From: Hedera helix
Taxonomy: Eukaryota > Streptophyta > Magnoliopsida > Apiales > Araliaceae
Assembly (NCBI GenBank): GCA_947179155.2
Contig: OX359273.1
Location: 46,033,023 to 46,097,022 of the forward strand
Length of the DNA stretch: 64,000 nt
Reading direction: 5' to 3'
In this document: positions 22,001 through 37,000 of the stretch, in pieces
Layout of the letters: the number at the start of each line of letters is the position of its first letter
Numbering within the stretch: the first letter of the stretch is position 1
Program-made: the position numbers and the translations under genes
The notes under the pieces: model-generated
Seen by the model: the letters and a program-made list of their open reading frames with translations, nothing else
Told to the model about the DNA's origin: nothing
Database searches by the model: none

Positions 22001-25000
22001 TTGAGTGTCCAAGGGTGAATTAGCTATGGACAACTTCTTGAAAAGATTATGTAGTGGTTATGGCTATTTTAGTTGTTCAGCATAACACTGATATGTTGTT
22101 CTAAAATGTACGAAACAATGTGTAAAGATTCCTATTGTGGAACAAATAATTTCCAAACCTTAATTTTTTGGTATTTTTACTATCTTTACGGTTAATCTGA
22201 ATGAATTTCTTGATACATTTTAATGAAAACAACTTCAGTTTTGTTGATGTGATATAACATTCATGTTCAGTTGAATGCTTGTCTTCTAAATTTTACTAGG
22301 TGATGATACTCGTCTTTCTCCTTCTTGCATGTACCAGAGTGCTAGTCCAAAATCCACCCATCATCGTCCTGTGCCTTGCAAGTACTGTGATGTAAGTTCT
22401 TTAGCTGTTTTTTGTGTTTTTTATTTTATCTTTATAATATCTTAAAGAATTTTCTACCCAATAACAGGTACATCTGAAGGATAAATATCCAAGAATGAAT
22501 TTCAAAGTTTCTGCTAAAGAAATATTTGGAAGGACAGCAATATTTGCCCAAATAAATGAACGATTGTGGATGAAAAGTTTAAGTTTGGCTTCTGATTATT
22601 GGGATTTTATTCCAAATGATCCACAACAAGAAGAAAATTCATTACAGCCCAACAAAAGAGTTCTATCCCATCTCCAGGTTGCATTCTCTACAGCTTTTTC
22701 ACCAACTTATATATTTAGTTGTCACATATTCCCGTTTCTCTAGTTTTTTTTTCCTACTTTAATGAATTTGTATTTTCTTCTTATAATTGGAAGGGAATAA
22801 ATAATTTACTTGCATTGTAAGTTCATCTGGTCAGTGGATGGATTTGATGGTTAATCATGTATCATATAGTGTAAAAAATATAGATATCAAAAGGGTAGGT
22901 ATGCTTGCTTGGCCGTTTATTCCGAACATGTTTTGATGTTACAGATGAGTGCCTCAGCATATGAAAAATGTTGGTATAGTTTCTTTTCTTGGATGTTTAT
23001 AATGCAAGGTGGTTTCTATGATATGAGATGAAAGATAACACTTGGATGCATACTCAAAACAACCTGAGCACTGTTATATTTAAATGTTGTAGATAAAAAC
23101 ATGTGCACAGTTTAGTAAGTTATCTATGTGGGTTCCAATACATTACGTGAATACAGAGGAGCATGAAGAGAGTATGCTCGTATGTGTGGTATGGTGCTCT
23201 GCCAAGAAGATGAAAAGTGCGAACCATATCTTCATTCTCTGTCCTTTGTCTTGGGACTGGTGGAATTCCTTGTTTGCTTCTTTGGTAGAGTTGGGTAATG
23301 CCAGCAGTGTTAAAAATCTGTAGAAATTGAAAAAAGAAGTGGATTTTTTGGTTCCCACGGTGTTATGCAGTCTTTGTGGAGGGAGCACATGACAAGATAC
23401 TTGGAACTTTGAAGGGTTGAATGTTCATCATCAGAGTGAGGTCTTTGATGCTGAGTTCCCTATTTTTTGGGTGAAGTGAGGTATACTGAGAGGATTACAT
23501 CCGTTCTTAGGATCAGGCACTTGAATAATTATTTGAATTTTTTGTGTGCGTTTGAGTTGCAAAGTCTTGTTTTCTAGGGGGTTGCCCCCTCTGTAAGAGG
23601 GTATTCTGGATTGTATTCATGTTGTCCTACCCAGTTTGTTTGTTTGGCTCTTGGTGATCTGTAGTGTCGCCCACTCTGGCAGTTGTAATTAGTATCTAAT
23701 GGGAAAAAATACGCGGTGTGTGCGTACACACATGCGCATATAGGGGAGACGGAGAGAGAGGGAGATAAAAAAGAGAAATGAGTGAAGCAGTATTTATATA
23801 GGTTAATGATGATATTATGGTTGGCTGAAATTGATATATTACTAAATGCAAGTCTAAAGAAGGTTTACTAGAGTCAACAAGCTCGATAAATGGAAACAAC
23901 TACGTATTACTACTTTACTAGTGTGAAAAAGGTTAGTTCACCTGTCTTTCCTTTAACTTTTATTCGCCTACGAAAGATCAAGTAGGCTGTATGATGTGAG
24001 TTATACTTTTCTCAAGTAGTAGCTCTTTCACTTTTTTCTATGATTAGAAAACTGCAAACTAGACACCGTTCAAGAATGAAATATAATCAAATATGTTGGG
24101 CCTTTAAAAGTAACTGTTGAACTTGGGCATATATGGATTCTAGCCTTCTGGTTGATATGACATTTGCAATTTGGCCGTACATTGGGAACAAATAACGCGT
24201 TTTTATGAGAAGTTCAGTAGAATGAAGCTCATTAAACCTGAAACTAAAATGCTGGTTAAATGATTTGTGATTTTGAATGGCGCAGGCAGAAATTAATCTG
24301 GGTTTTGGAGCATGTGGTTTAATGTTTGCTAGAACTGATATCAACAATTGATGTTTAGTGCCTCCTTGATCAGTTGCTAACCAAGCTTTCACCTTTATAG
24401 ATATTGCTATTTCATTTCTTTTTTTTTTTATAAAGTAATTGATGTGATTGAAGGCTGTTATATACTGTTATTATATTTACTTTCCATGAGCTATTGAGGT
24501 TTTTCCTGCTTTACCACGTTGTTCATTTTTATAGTCTAACAAATTTGATGAGCGTTCGTGTTGTTATCATTTTTAGGTTTATCACTTGCTTAAAGATGTT
24601 GACCCGGGGTTGCTTAAAGACTTTGTTCAAGACAAAAAAAAGTCAATGTTCCTTAGCAGTTTTCCTGTGACTCCCAATTCCCATCGCGTGAATGAGTTCG
24701 GACAGCATATGAGATTTGTGAGTAAGCTGTAATTCTTCAACGGTATTCTTGTCCTAATTAAAATAGCTATCAAGTAGTGTCTTGTTTGAATTCTTCTTCT
24801 TTCTTGATCAATGGTCTCAGGATGAACGCACAAGGGCTTACAGAAAGCTGGTTGATTTCAGAGGGTCAGCCAATGAGTTGAGTAATCGCGTTCTTGATTG
24901 TCTCAAAATTTCCAAGGCAAGTAAAGGAACATGATTTCTCTTACCTTGCTTATATCAGTTATTTAATGTCTTCCTACTTATTGCCCGTTATTGAACAACT

Positions 25001-28000
25001 TATGCTTCAGCTACGATCGGGGAAGTCATCCTCGAAAGCATATGCTCCTAAGATGTTTATACAAAATGAAGATGCTGCTCCAAAAATGTCTGGTTTGAAG
25101 TATATCAAAGAACTTATTCTTGGGAAGCGAACGGATCATGCTTTCCGCATGGTTGTAGTTGGTGATCCTAATATAAAGGTGGACGAAATCGGTGTGCCTC
25201 GTCATATTGCAGAGGTAATGCAAGTTTCTGAGCGGTTGAATTCACGGAATTGGACAACTCTTGGTGTAAGGATTCTTGCCAAGGGGTGGACTTTTATACG
25301 TCGAGAAGGTGGTCTAGTTCGTATGACTTTGCAAAACGATACATTACAAGTTGGGGATACTATATACAGGCCTCTCCGTGATGGAGATATTGTTTTGATC
25401 AATAGGCCTCCATCTATTCATCCCCACTCCCTAATTGCTCTTCATGTGAAAATTCTTCCGATAAATTCAGTTCTCTCTCTTAATCCACTAATCTGCTCCC
25501 CTTTTCGTGGGGATTTTGATGGTGACTGCTATCATGGTTATGTTCCACAGTCGGTTGATTCTAGAGTGGAGCTTCATGAGCTGGTTGCCTTGAACAAGCA
25601 GTTGATTAATGGCCAGACTGGTCAAAATCTTCTGTCACTAAGTCATGATAGTTTAACTGCTGCTCAATTGGTCATTGAGGATGGGGTTCTTTTAGACCGC
25701 TTCCAAATGCAACAGCTGCAAATGTTTTGTACTTGTCCTCAGCAGTTGCAGTTGCCAGCTGTCATTAAGGTACCTTCACCAAATAATTATTCTAAAGCTA
25801 CATCATCAGATTCCTGCTTGTGGACTGGAAAACAATTATTCAGCCTGCTCCTACCTCCAGATTTTCATTATGATTTTCCATCAACCGGTGTACATATTAG
25901 TAAAGGGGAAGTCATATCTTCTACTGGTGCATCTTCTTGGCTGCGTGACACTAATGAAAACCTTCTCTATAATCTAGTCAAACACTGCCAAGAGGAGTTT
26001 CTAGACTTCCTAAATGCTGCTCAGGGAGTTCTCTGTGAGTGGTTGTCAATGAGGGGACTGAGTGTTTCACTGTCCGACATTTACCTCTCTTCTGATTCAG
26101 ACTCCCGTAAAAATATGATTGATGAAGTCTCTTGTGCTTTGCGGGAGGCCGAGCGCATATCTCATATAAAATTATTGATGGTGGATTCCAATCAGGATTT
26201 CCTTATTGGAAGTTTTCAAGAGAGTGAATCGAGTAAGGATTTTGGAGTGGAGCACATGTTTTATGAACGGCAGAAGTCGGCTGCCCTCAGTCAAGTTTCT
26301 GTTTCTGCCTTCAAGCAAGTTTTCAGGGATATTCAAAACTTATTCTATCAATATGCAAATGAGGACAATTCATTTTTGGCTATGTTAAAAGCTGGAAGCA
26401 AGAAGAGTAATTTAACACGAGCAGTCCAACATGGCATGTGTCTTGGCTTGCAGCATTCATTGGTACCTTTATCGTTTCGAATCCCCCACCATCTTTCTTG
26501 TGCTACATGGAATAGTCAGAAGACACTTGACTCACTAAATATAGCTCACGATCATCCGGAATATACAAAATCTTACATTCCATATGCAGTGGTTCCTAGT
26601 TCTTTTCTAACGGGATTGAATCCCTTAGAGTGTTTTGTTCATTCATTAACAACTCGAGATAGTTCTTTTGGTGGTCATGCAGATATTTCTGGGACTTTGA
26701 CTCGCAGGCTTATGTTTTTCATGCGTGATTTATGCATTCGGTATGATGGAACAGTGAGAAATGCCTACGGCAATCAAGTTGTTCAGTTCTCTTATAATAT
26801 CAAGGCCAGTTCTCCAAATAATAGCCCTGATGGGTCCCTAAATGATAGTGCTTGTGCTATGGGTGGCCAACCTGTTGGCTCATGGGCTGCTTGTGCTATA
26901 TCTGAAGCAGCATACAGTGCTCTGGATCAACCAATTAGTGCCCTTGAGGCCTCACCTCTCCTAAATCTAAAGGTTCTCTCTCTATACACACACATATTTA
27001 AGTCTCTGTTTCTATCTAACAATCTGTCTATCTCTCCACTTTATTTGATAAATATCTCAGTTTGGGTTGCTCCACATAATTCTTTTGCAAAATACCCAGG
27101 GTACTTATAGGTTCAAGATTTTGACCGCTCTGTCCTACAAAATCTTATGGTAATCCAATTTGATTCTGCAGGAAATATTAGAATGTGGTGGGAATAAAAG
27201 GAATAATACTATCTCACTATTCTTGTCCAAGAAGCTTGGAAGATGGGCCCATGGTTTTGAGTATGGAGCTTTGGAGGTTAAAAGTCATTTGGAGAGAGTA
27301 CAGCTTTTAGACATTGTTTCTACTGTCATGATAATGTAAATTTTCATCCCATTTTAATTGGCTGGCTTCCTCTGGCAATCATATTGGTTTATGTAATTGT
27401 TATACCTTAATGTATATCTAAAATTTGTGCTTTATGGATTTCAGGTTCTCCCCTAAGACCAGTAGACATACACTTATTAGTCCTTGGGTTTGCCATTTTC
27501 ATATAAGCAAGGTGATACAGTCTTACAATATATAATATTGCTAGTTCTGGAGGCCTTTTAAATGTTAGTTTCCGACATAATTTCATGTTTCTGTAGGACA
27601 TGGCAAAGAGGAAACAAATAATAGTGCAATCTATCATTGATGCCCTCTGCATGAAGTGTAAATCCACTCAAGTGAAATCAAAAGTCTATTTTCCAAACTT
27701 GCAGATTACAAGCAAGTAAGATATCTCTTTCTTAGGAGTCTTTCATTGATTTACATGTGTTCTGGGTCTTGTTAGAGCATTAGAGGCTATATAAAGAACA
27801 TGAGCTAATACACTTGAGAGATGGGTCCATAGTGGAATTATTACTTTGTAGTGATAGTTAGGTCTGAAAATGGAATTGATTTGTGTCTGATCTGAGCATG
27901 AGAGATCCCAATGGATTTCTGTTTAGAATTTCAAGTCGGAGCTGATCCACTAATTTGGTGGATTGTAAGATTGCTGATCTGAGTCCTCTCGGTGCAGATA

Positions 28001-31000
28001 TGTTTATTATTTGATATCATATCTGATAATTTGTGGATGTTATAAACAATATAACTATTAACTATACTAAGTAAATAATAATTAATAAGAATATATACTA
28101 CTTGTTATGTATTATTATTCACTAATATTAATAATTAAATTTACTAGATATCTTTTATAATTTTCAATACATATAAATATAAATCGATTACTTTTAGCCT
28201 GGCCAGATCTACTTCTGTTCATATTTGGTCCAGTTGATATTAGGTTTATAAGATCAATCCTGCTACTTCATATCAGGATTTAGCGGATTGTATTTGATCA
28301 AAATTAGATGCATCTACAACTACCTCTATTATTATATGAATATAAGAGTGAGTCTCATATTTGTGCATAACACATAATAGTGCTAAATAATGTGTAGCTG
28401 AAATTGGGATCTTATAGGTTCATAATTTGCTAAGTAAAAACACAGTCTAGTGGTTCTGACCTGCAAATTCAGTATATATGCATGAACTGTTTTTTGCTTG
28501 TCTGGCCATGACTGCACTTGTATTCTTCAACTGATCATTCTTGCATGGAGCTTTGATGTCTTCCTTCTGATATTACTGCTTGATTTGCAGGGACTGTACT
28601 GAAGGAAATGACGCCACAATTTGCATCACCATCTCTGTAGTTGGAAGCTCCAAGAACTCCAGTATGCAGCTTGACACCCTTAAAGAGACGGTGATACCAT
28701 TCCTTCTTGGAACTGTCATAAAAGGTCATATTCAGAATTGAATATTACTCCACCTGTTACTTTTGTAGCTTTAGTTTCTTGTTAATTTCTTTATTCTTCA
28801 ATTATAGTGTTCTAGTTGTGGCTGAGGCTTATGCCTGGAAAAATATTATTTTGGATATGTCCCATAAACTGTGAGAGGTTTACCAAAGGGGTGGAGTGAA
28901 GAAGGCAGTTGGCCCCTCTTCCTAACAATTATACTATCACTTTAGGAGATGAGAAACAGTCGGAAACAATCTATCATTCTCAATTAGGAGATATATAGAT
29001 ATAGAGAGGTGCATCATCGTTCTCTTGAATCACCACGAGAATGTGAATTAGAGCAATGTACCACATTTAAAGACTCTGAATCTGGTGATTTCTTTATTAA
29101 GTTGTAGTTAATATGTACTTTGGAGTTTCTTGGAGAAATGAACTGTATTTTTGTTTCGCTCATGCTTGCAACATGAATATTTTGTTTCTGAAGAACTTGT
29201 CCACATCAGCGGTTTCAGGATTTTTAATTTGATCACTCATCATGTAGAAGTTGAGAAGTTAACAAAGCCGTTAATGGGTGCAAGCATGTACCTATTTCAT
29301 GTGGAGTGATATATAACAAGAATTAAGGAGGGAATTACAATTAGTGTTTTAAAAGTCACTAGGCAGCAGAGGGGGCGCCTAACATCTAGGCATTTTCCTA
29401 GGCATACTTGGCATTTTTTTGGGCGGTCTTATTTATTTATTTTTCTATTATACATACTTGTTATACTATACAAAGTATATAGTAGATGTATTTTTTAAAA
29501 ATTATACATGAAAATTACCATACGAAATAATCTTTTAAGGCTTAAAAAAGTCATTTGAAGTATTATAGAGCTTCACAGTAGATGTTTAGTTCTGCCTAGG
29601 TGGGTTCTAGGAAACCTGCCAAATCGAGGTGGTAGGCGGTAGAAAACCGCTTAATGCATAGATTTTTAGAACACGTTACAATGCTATCTGGTTGCGTTGG
29701 CTGTACATTGATGCGTTTTCCCAAAGATGATGTTAATAATGAGGTTAATGGGGTGGCTTTGATGGGGCTGGAGTTTATGGATGGAATGTGGTGGTGTATT
29801 GGTGCCAAGGTGTTGACTGTTGTGAATAGTAGTTATCGGGTTTGTTATTGGTTTGATGGTGACAAGATGAAGGTGGAAGTTAGCCTTGGATAGACCGTCT
29901 CATGTTTCGTTTGACCACATTTTTATTGTCCTCAATTTCAGTTAATCTGGGATCCTATGTGCTGGTGTTTCTTTTGCTTCACTTTTTAGCTCTTATTGTG
30001 TAATGATGGATCAACTGTCGGGTAGGGTGTTGGGGGGAGAATTTAACAAGTGAAGTTTGTTATTTTTATTGATGTTAGAGTTAATAATACTTCCTTCTTA
30101 CGGAGATTGCAGCAATTGATAATGAGGAGGAAGATGTTTTATCTGATGACTATATTGGTCACTGCACGGAGCTGAGGAAAGATTTTAAAGACAAAATTGG
30201 GTTTTCCCTTGCCTACTTCATCTCTGATCATCAACTCCTTTTATGTGGTAGGAAAGTTTGGTATTAATAAAGGTTTCCCATTGTCTTTATTTGGGTTGAC
30301 AATAAAGACCTCCGGTTGCTCAGGCCTTACAAGCACATTTCATCAAAAGTTTTGTGTCTCTGACGTATAAGCATAATGGTGAGTTATAGTTTTGTTGTAC
30401 ATCTGCTAGGTATCTGTGGGTTATTTTGCTTTAGGTCTTTGTTTACGATAGGGTTACTCCTCAATTGTGTAGAGTTGGGTGTTAACCACTTTTAAGGGGT
30501 TTGATATTGGAAAGTATGGGAAAAATATGCGATGTTGTGCTCTTCTTTCTACCTCTTGGGCACATGGTTAGAGGAATTCAGAATTTCCAAAGATAGTTAT
30601 CTCCTAGTTATGGACGGAATTTAGTGGCTTCACTTAAAACTTCTTTATTGGTCTCGACTCTCAACCATAGGAGCAATTATGGGCTTCAGCCTTCAGTATC
30701 AGTTGTGCACAGCGATAGGAGGGTCTGTCCTATATTTTGTATTATTGTTCTACTTTTATTTGTCTTTGGAAGACAAGTATCTTCAAATTCTTCATTCCTT
30801 TATAACAACATTTCTTCTTTTACCTTGAAAAAGAAGTAATAAAGGTCTGCCAACTGTCGTTGACAAAATTTAGAGCTCACATATACTTTTGTATGGAGAT
30901 TATCAACTGTTATTGTCTTCTTGTTCTTTGATTAGAGTGAAGGTTAGCACTTCACGGCATTGTCTACAAGTGTAGGTTATCCAGTAGGTCTACCGTTAAG

Positions 31001-34000
31001 TTTAGGGGAATCTTGTCTACCTGTACCAAATCCAAGAGAGGTTAGTTAATTCAACTAAGAAATAAAATAGTACTGATTTTTTACATATACTTTTTTGTAA
31101 GAACTCTATTTATATATGTATATTTATACGTAGTCTCCCTTTTGTAAGATTAATTGTGGGAGGCCGTAAAATTATTAGTTATTAGAGCCATATGCATTGA
31201 TAAAAAATGTTCCATATAAGTTTAATTCTATACAAAAGAAGAGCATGTACATATCTTTCACCTATACCATAGGTCTTTATACCAAATTTTCCTAATATAT
31301 TTAAGTAACAACATGGAAAACACTCCCAATACATTTTTATGAATAAACAAATTGTAGAATGTAGAGTCTTTATTCAAGTTCATGATTGATTTATGATCTT
31401 ATAATTATTAGTATATAAAACACATACTTAGTATATTAAAAATATATTGATTCTTTTAATTAATACTACTACATGATTTTTAAATAGATGTTAATTATGA
31501 AGTATTAGAATTTATTAATTATAACATGTGGAACAACGTTGGTTCCTGAATAAATAATTAATTGCTAAAATACAAACTATAAGAATATTAATCATTAGAG
31601 GACCCACTGTATACTAGATGCACAAATTTTATACTGGAATTCATCCCTTTTCATCTGACACATTTGGAACTTAAACAAATTTTGTTATATATGAAAATAC
31701 TTGTATATAACGAACTATTACTTGGTTTTCTGGAGTTATTGGTTGTGATGTACCTTGTATTTATGCCTCCTGATCTTCTCCTTCTCATTTTGCTTTTTCT
31801 TTTGTGAATTCTAGTTAAGCATTTCAATCTATGAATATTTCCTTCATATGTTCAGTGCAAATATTCATTGATATCAATTCTGATTGTTTTATTTATGATG
31901 TATTGACATGTTCAGGGTCCTCGAATGTGAAAAGGGTGGATATCTTATGGAAAGATCCACCAAATGTATCCTCTCATAAAGGTTCGTCCGGTGAGCTTTA
32001 TTTGCGACTTTTCATGTCAGAGACCTGCGATAGAATGAGATTTTGGGGAGTTCTAATGGATGACTGCCTACAGTTGATGGATATGATTGACTGGAAACGC
32101 AGTCATCCTGAAGATATTCATGCTGTGACCTTGGCCCTCGGAATTGATGTTGCGAAGAAACTTTTTTTAAGCGTGAGTTCATCTAACCTTGTTTCAAGCT
32201 GCATATCAAAACTCGATTGAACAATTAATACTTTTAATCAGTGTTCATCGCTTTGGGCCTTGGTTAGATGGTTAGGTCTAGTTGCCCTGGGTAGGTCTTG
32301 GGGTTTAATAATAGTAAGAACTGAAAGACGTTAAATAGTTAACCGTATGCACTTTTGTTGCAGAAACTGGGATCAGCAATATCTGATACCGGAAAGACTA
32401 TACTTCCGGAACATTTGCTTCTTGTTTCTGATTGTCTCTCATCTACGGGAGAGTATGTTGCTTTGAGTGCCAATGGGTTGGCCCGGCAAAGAAAACAGAC
32501 GTCAGTTTCTTCACCATTCACACAAGCATGCTTTTCCGTAAGTTGTACTTATCCTTATTACTTATTTTTGTTATATTTTGTCCTTTGGGATCCCCCCCTC
32601 CCCTTATGTTGAAGCAGGTTTGTACAAAAATTGAATCTGTGTTTGCACTATGGAATGTTTTGCAGAGTCCCGCTGATTGCTTTATTACCGCTGCCAAAAT
32701 GGGTATTGTGGATGATCTTAAGGGTAGTCTAGATGCATTATCGTGGGGAAATATTCCTTCTTTGGGAACTGGTGGACAATTTGATATCTTATATTCTGGG
32801 AAGGTAGATTTAATTATGTTTTTCTTATTAGATGGTTTTCTAAATGTGAGAGCCAGTGATCCAACAAATATTTCAGTAGTCAACTGAGAAGTGGCGGCAT
32901 AAGGCAGTTGACAGATTTAAAACCTGGATTTCTATGCTTAAGCAAAAACATTAATCTGCACCATTAAAAGATCAATTAATTCATACTGAACATGTTAGTT
33001 TCTTTAATTCTGAGATTTAACAGAACCTTAATTACTAGTCCATATGTTTGAATTTCAAAACTATAAAGAAAAGAAAAGAAAATTCAGTGACTTTATTTAG
33101 GCATAACTGACATGGCCAGAGAATCAATGGAAACAATGAATTGGTGTTTTAGGGCCTTGTTGGTTGTGGTAACTTGAAGGGTACAATGCGGTCACAGAGT
33201 TCAACCCTAAATGGTATATCTTTTTACTGTAAAGAAACCAAAATGCAACCCAAACTTTGCAGAGTAGGCAAATGCTAACTGGTTAATATTGTTTCTGCTG
33301 AAACTTCCTTCTAAGGCATTGTAAAATTCGCACTTGCGCGAATATTACATTTAGGTTGCGATATGATATGATCTTAAATTATTGATTGAACATTTATTTG
33401 CTTCTTCCTTCCACATATATCTTCCATCTTTAAAATCTGCAAGTAACCACGTGATCGTTAATTGTCAGACTGGGGTTAGTTTTTCTGTCTAGTTATGAGC
33501 GTGCCAGTTCTGCCATGAACACGATCACATTATTAAAATGTTCTATCTATTACCAAAGCCCAAGTATCTGCACAATCACATGAAATTTGCTTGTTATCAA
33601 TTTTTAGATTATAATTTTAGTCTAAAAGTCTTCTATGGTTTCTTGACATTTTTCCAACTGTTATCTGCACATCTGGAATTTGGTGAATTAAATTAATATT
33701 CTTACTTGGTTGATGCATTTTTCCATGATTTAATATTAGTTCTCTCTTGTTCTATGTTTCGTTTCCGTGATCTAATCTTTGGTATATCTTGTTTAATATT
33801 TCATCAGGGCCATGAATTGGATAAACCTGAGAATATCTATAATTTGTTGGGTAGCCATACTAATGGTCATGAACAGTATGTCAAGTTACCTGATGAAGGT
33901 AACAATATGTCCATCAAATATCTTGCTAAGGAAGGGGAAATTTTGAGAAAGTACTTCAATGCAAACTACTTTTGGTGGATGTCTAAGAAACTGAAGAATA

Positions 34001-37000
34001 TTTTACACAAGTATGTTGCTTCTACAGGGAATGATTTCTCTACTTTTTGCTATCTATATAATATTGAATATAGTGAAATTGCATATTTGTTAGTTGTTAT
34101 TCTACAGATAGTCCAAGTCTATCTTTATATGTTTTCTCATTCCATGTTGTTTCATTGAAGTTACATTAGCGTAGGCTCAACTGTAATATTTGTTCTGCTT
34201 TTCCCTCTTTCTACCAAGAAATGCATCATACTCACTTCCTACATCTTATTTGTTTCCTTTAATCAACATTAGTGTTTAAGAAGTAAATTGATTATTGAAA
34301 AAATATGTTGAAGTGTGTCATATGCATGACTTTAGTATTCAGAAAAGAGGTCAACAGATAAAGTTGTACTCTCTTTTATAAATTGCCTGCTTTCTGCTTG
34401 AACTTGTGGCAGATAGCTTTATAGGATAAAGAGTGTTTGAGGTTTATAAATGGTCCGTATGCTAAAGGATAGGGGCTTAGTAAGAGAAGGTAAAAGGGCT
34501 TGCTACAACCTGTTCTGGGTAAGAGTTTCACTTCGAGTATATACAAGGTTGAAATAACAATTGGTATTTGTGAAAAGCTAAACTACACGACCTTATAAAT
34601 AGATGAAAGATTGACTTCCGTGCAGGACAGGTCATGGATATGGTGAGACTTGACTCTGTCTTTCTTGTACTGACCAAACTACTCGAGGAACGAGGACTGC
34701 TCTATTCACTACTAAATAAATAATAACATAGAAAACGTTACCACTAGGAATATTTTACTACTAACTGCTTTCCGCTCTTTCCCTAGCTTGCCAGACAAGT
34801 GGCACATTTAAGTGGTTGAATGAACTCAGTTTAAGAGGCCACCCACTGTAGGTGTGCTAGCTTTGAACAATAATGTGAACTGATTAGTTAGATAGTTGGG
34901 AATTTACCGATTTTTATGAAAAAACATGTACATGTCTTACTAAGCAGTCTAAGCTATATATGACCTGATAACCCGTATAATTTAGTGATTTGAGCAAGGA
35001 AGAAGATTGAAGTCTTCAAACTTGATGAATCCCTTGAATCTACTAGGACCAAAAACTCTCAATTTTTTATTTATTAATCAGAATCCAATGACTGAAACTT
35101 TCCAATCACAAGCAATCAAATCTTCAATATATTTGAGTGACAACTTAATAGAACAATTCTGGGTAGGATTCATGGGCATAATGAGTAGGATTCATGGGCA
35201 TAATGAATAGGATTCATGGTATAATTTGTGGGATTTCTGAGAAAGGATTCACGAGCATAGTTCTGGGAAAAGTTGTCAAAATCTTGGCACAAATTATGAA
35301 TATCATTTGTGGGAGTTCTTACGATCCTAGTTATCAAAAAAGGCATGTGCAACTCGTTCTACATCACCATATAATTACCGAAAGAAGACATGGATTTGAG
35401 ACACATTTAAAACCCTAATTTGAGACCCTAGCATTATCTATTACAAAAATACTGCTCAACTCTTAAAACATAGTTAAAAATCAACCGAATTGCAAAATGA
35501 ATGTTATACACCTGAATATGTATTAGATGATGTATGTTCAATTATTCAAACAGAAAAAAAAATGAAGAAAAGGGAGTTTGCTAGATTCAAATAGGGTTGT
35601 GAACGAACCGAGTTGTTCGGGAACAAAGCTTGACTCGACTCAGTTGTTTAACAAGTTGAACTCGAACAAATTCTTTTGTTAGTTTACATACTTGTATTTC
35701 TCTATGTATTGAGCCACCACATTTACCGTACTTGCATGTTGATTTTAGCAAGTCTTACTTTATATATTATTCATAACATTTGTTGAATCCAAAGTTATTC
35801 AATATAAGCAAGCCAAGCAAAAAAACCTGACAAAATTATCCCTTCAAATTCTATCGAAGTCCATCTGTGATAACAATGAAGATCATTTTAATAATAACAA
35901 ATTGATTTAAAACAAATATGGACGCTTCCTCGAAAGTTTTGAATTTGGGCAGCGAGACAAGGATTTTCAGGCACTAGTTTCACCTGGATCTTTTCATCAG
36001 TGAAGGAAAATAGAGGAAAAATAGGGGGTTTAAGGTTTTTGAAATGTCATAATCCGGTGAAGGCTTGGCGTATGGTTACGCAAGGTTAAACGGGACTTGG
36101 AAGCTGACCTGGATGCTCTAAACAGTACCATTGACCCTTCAAGTGTTTTCTAAATTCCGATTGTAGCATTGAAGTAAAAGATTTCCTGATTTGCTATCAA
36201 GAAAAAGTGCAATAAAAGTTAAGAAGGAAAAAGGGATAAAGAAGAATAGTTTTAGGCATGAAACCTAGATTCTGATGCAGCCCGGAAAATCCTAGGTTCT
36301 GATTCATGGCGGCTCTGTTTGAGTGTAGTGGTCACTATGTTGCCTCAACTTGCATGCTGGATTTTATTATTAATCCACATGTAGGCTTGAATGCTCAAAA
36401 GCACATATTTTGCCGTATGCATGCTTGAAAAGAATGAGAGAACCCACATATATTTTCAGGTTATTTAATTCGTGGGTTGCTCTTCACCCAATTCTGTTCA
36501 TTTTTTGATTTCATTGATTTTAGTTTTTGAATATGATAAAATTTGATTTTAATCTAATTGCTCTTTTTTTTTTATCCCCCTCTTTATTATGTAGTTATCG
36601 TATTAATCAGCAGTTAAGTGACCTTGATGAGAAAATGGTGACTGTGGCACTCTATTTTCATCCTCGATCTATTGAAAAGATTGGAAGTGGACCTCAAGAA
36701 ATTAAGGTAAGTAGAAGCACCATGATATAGAAAATGGGAACTTTGAGTTTGATTGTTTAATATTTTAAAGGAAGAGTTCTAATATATTTGTCTAAAATGT
36801 CCTATTCAAATTACTCCCTCATTTCCAGAAAAAGATTTCCATTTGCTAAATTTATTAACTTTGAGGTTCTACTTTTATTTCATGTTTGCCCCTTGCATTT
36901 ATTGGGGTTTAGTGTAGTAGTGATAGAATAATAATGGAATTTTAATTGTAAACTTGAGGACATTGTGTCATTTTATACTAACATCAATAGAAATGCGACT

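Noticed and set aside
29654..29893. 79-codon frame in NRPD1 intron 12, considered as a captured gene fragment
   Set aside because: I recognise no domain and the surrounding frames are full of stops. It also overlaps the right end of the MITE.
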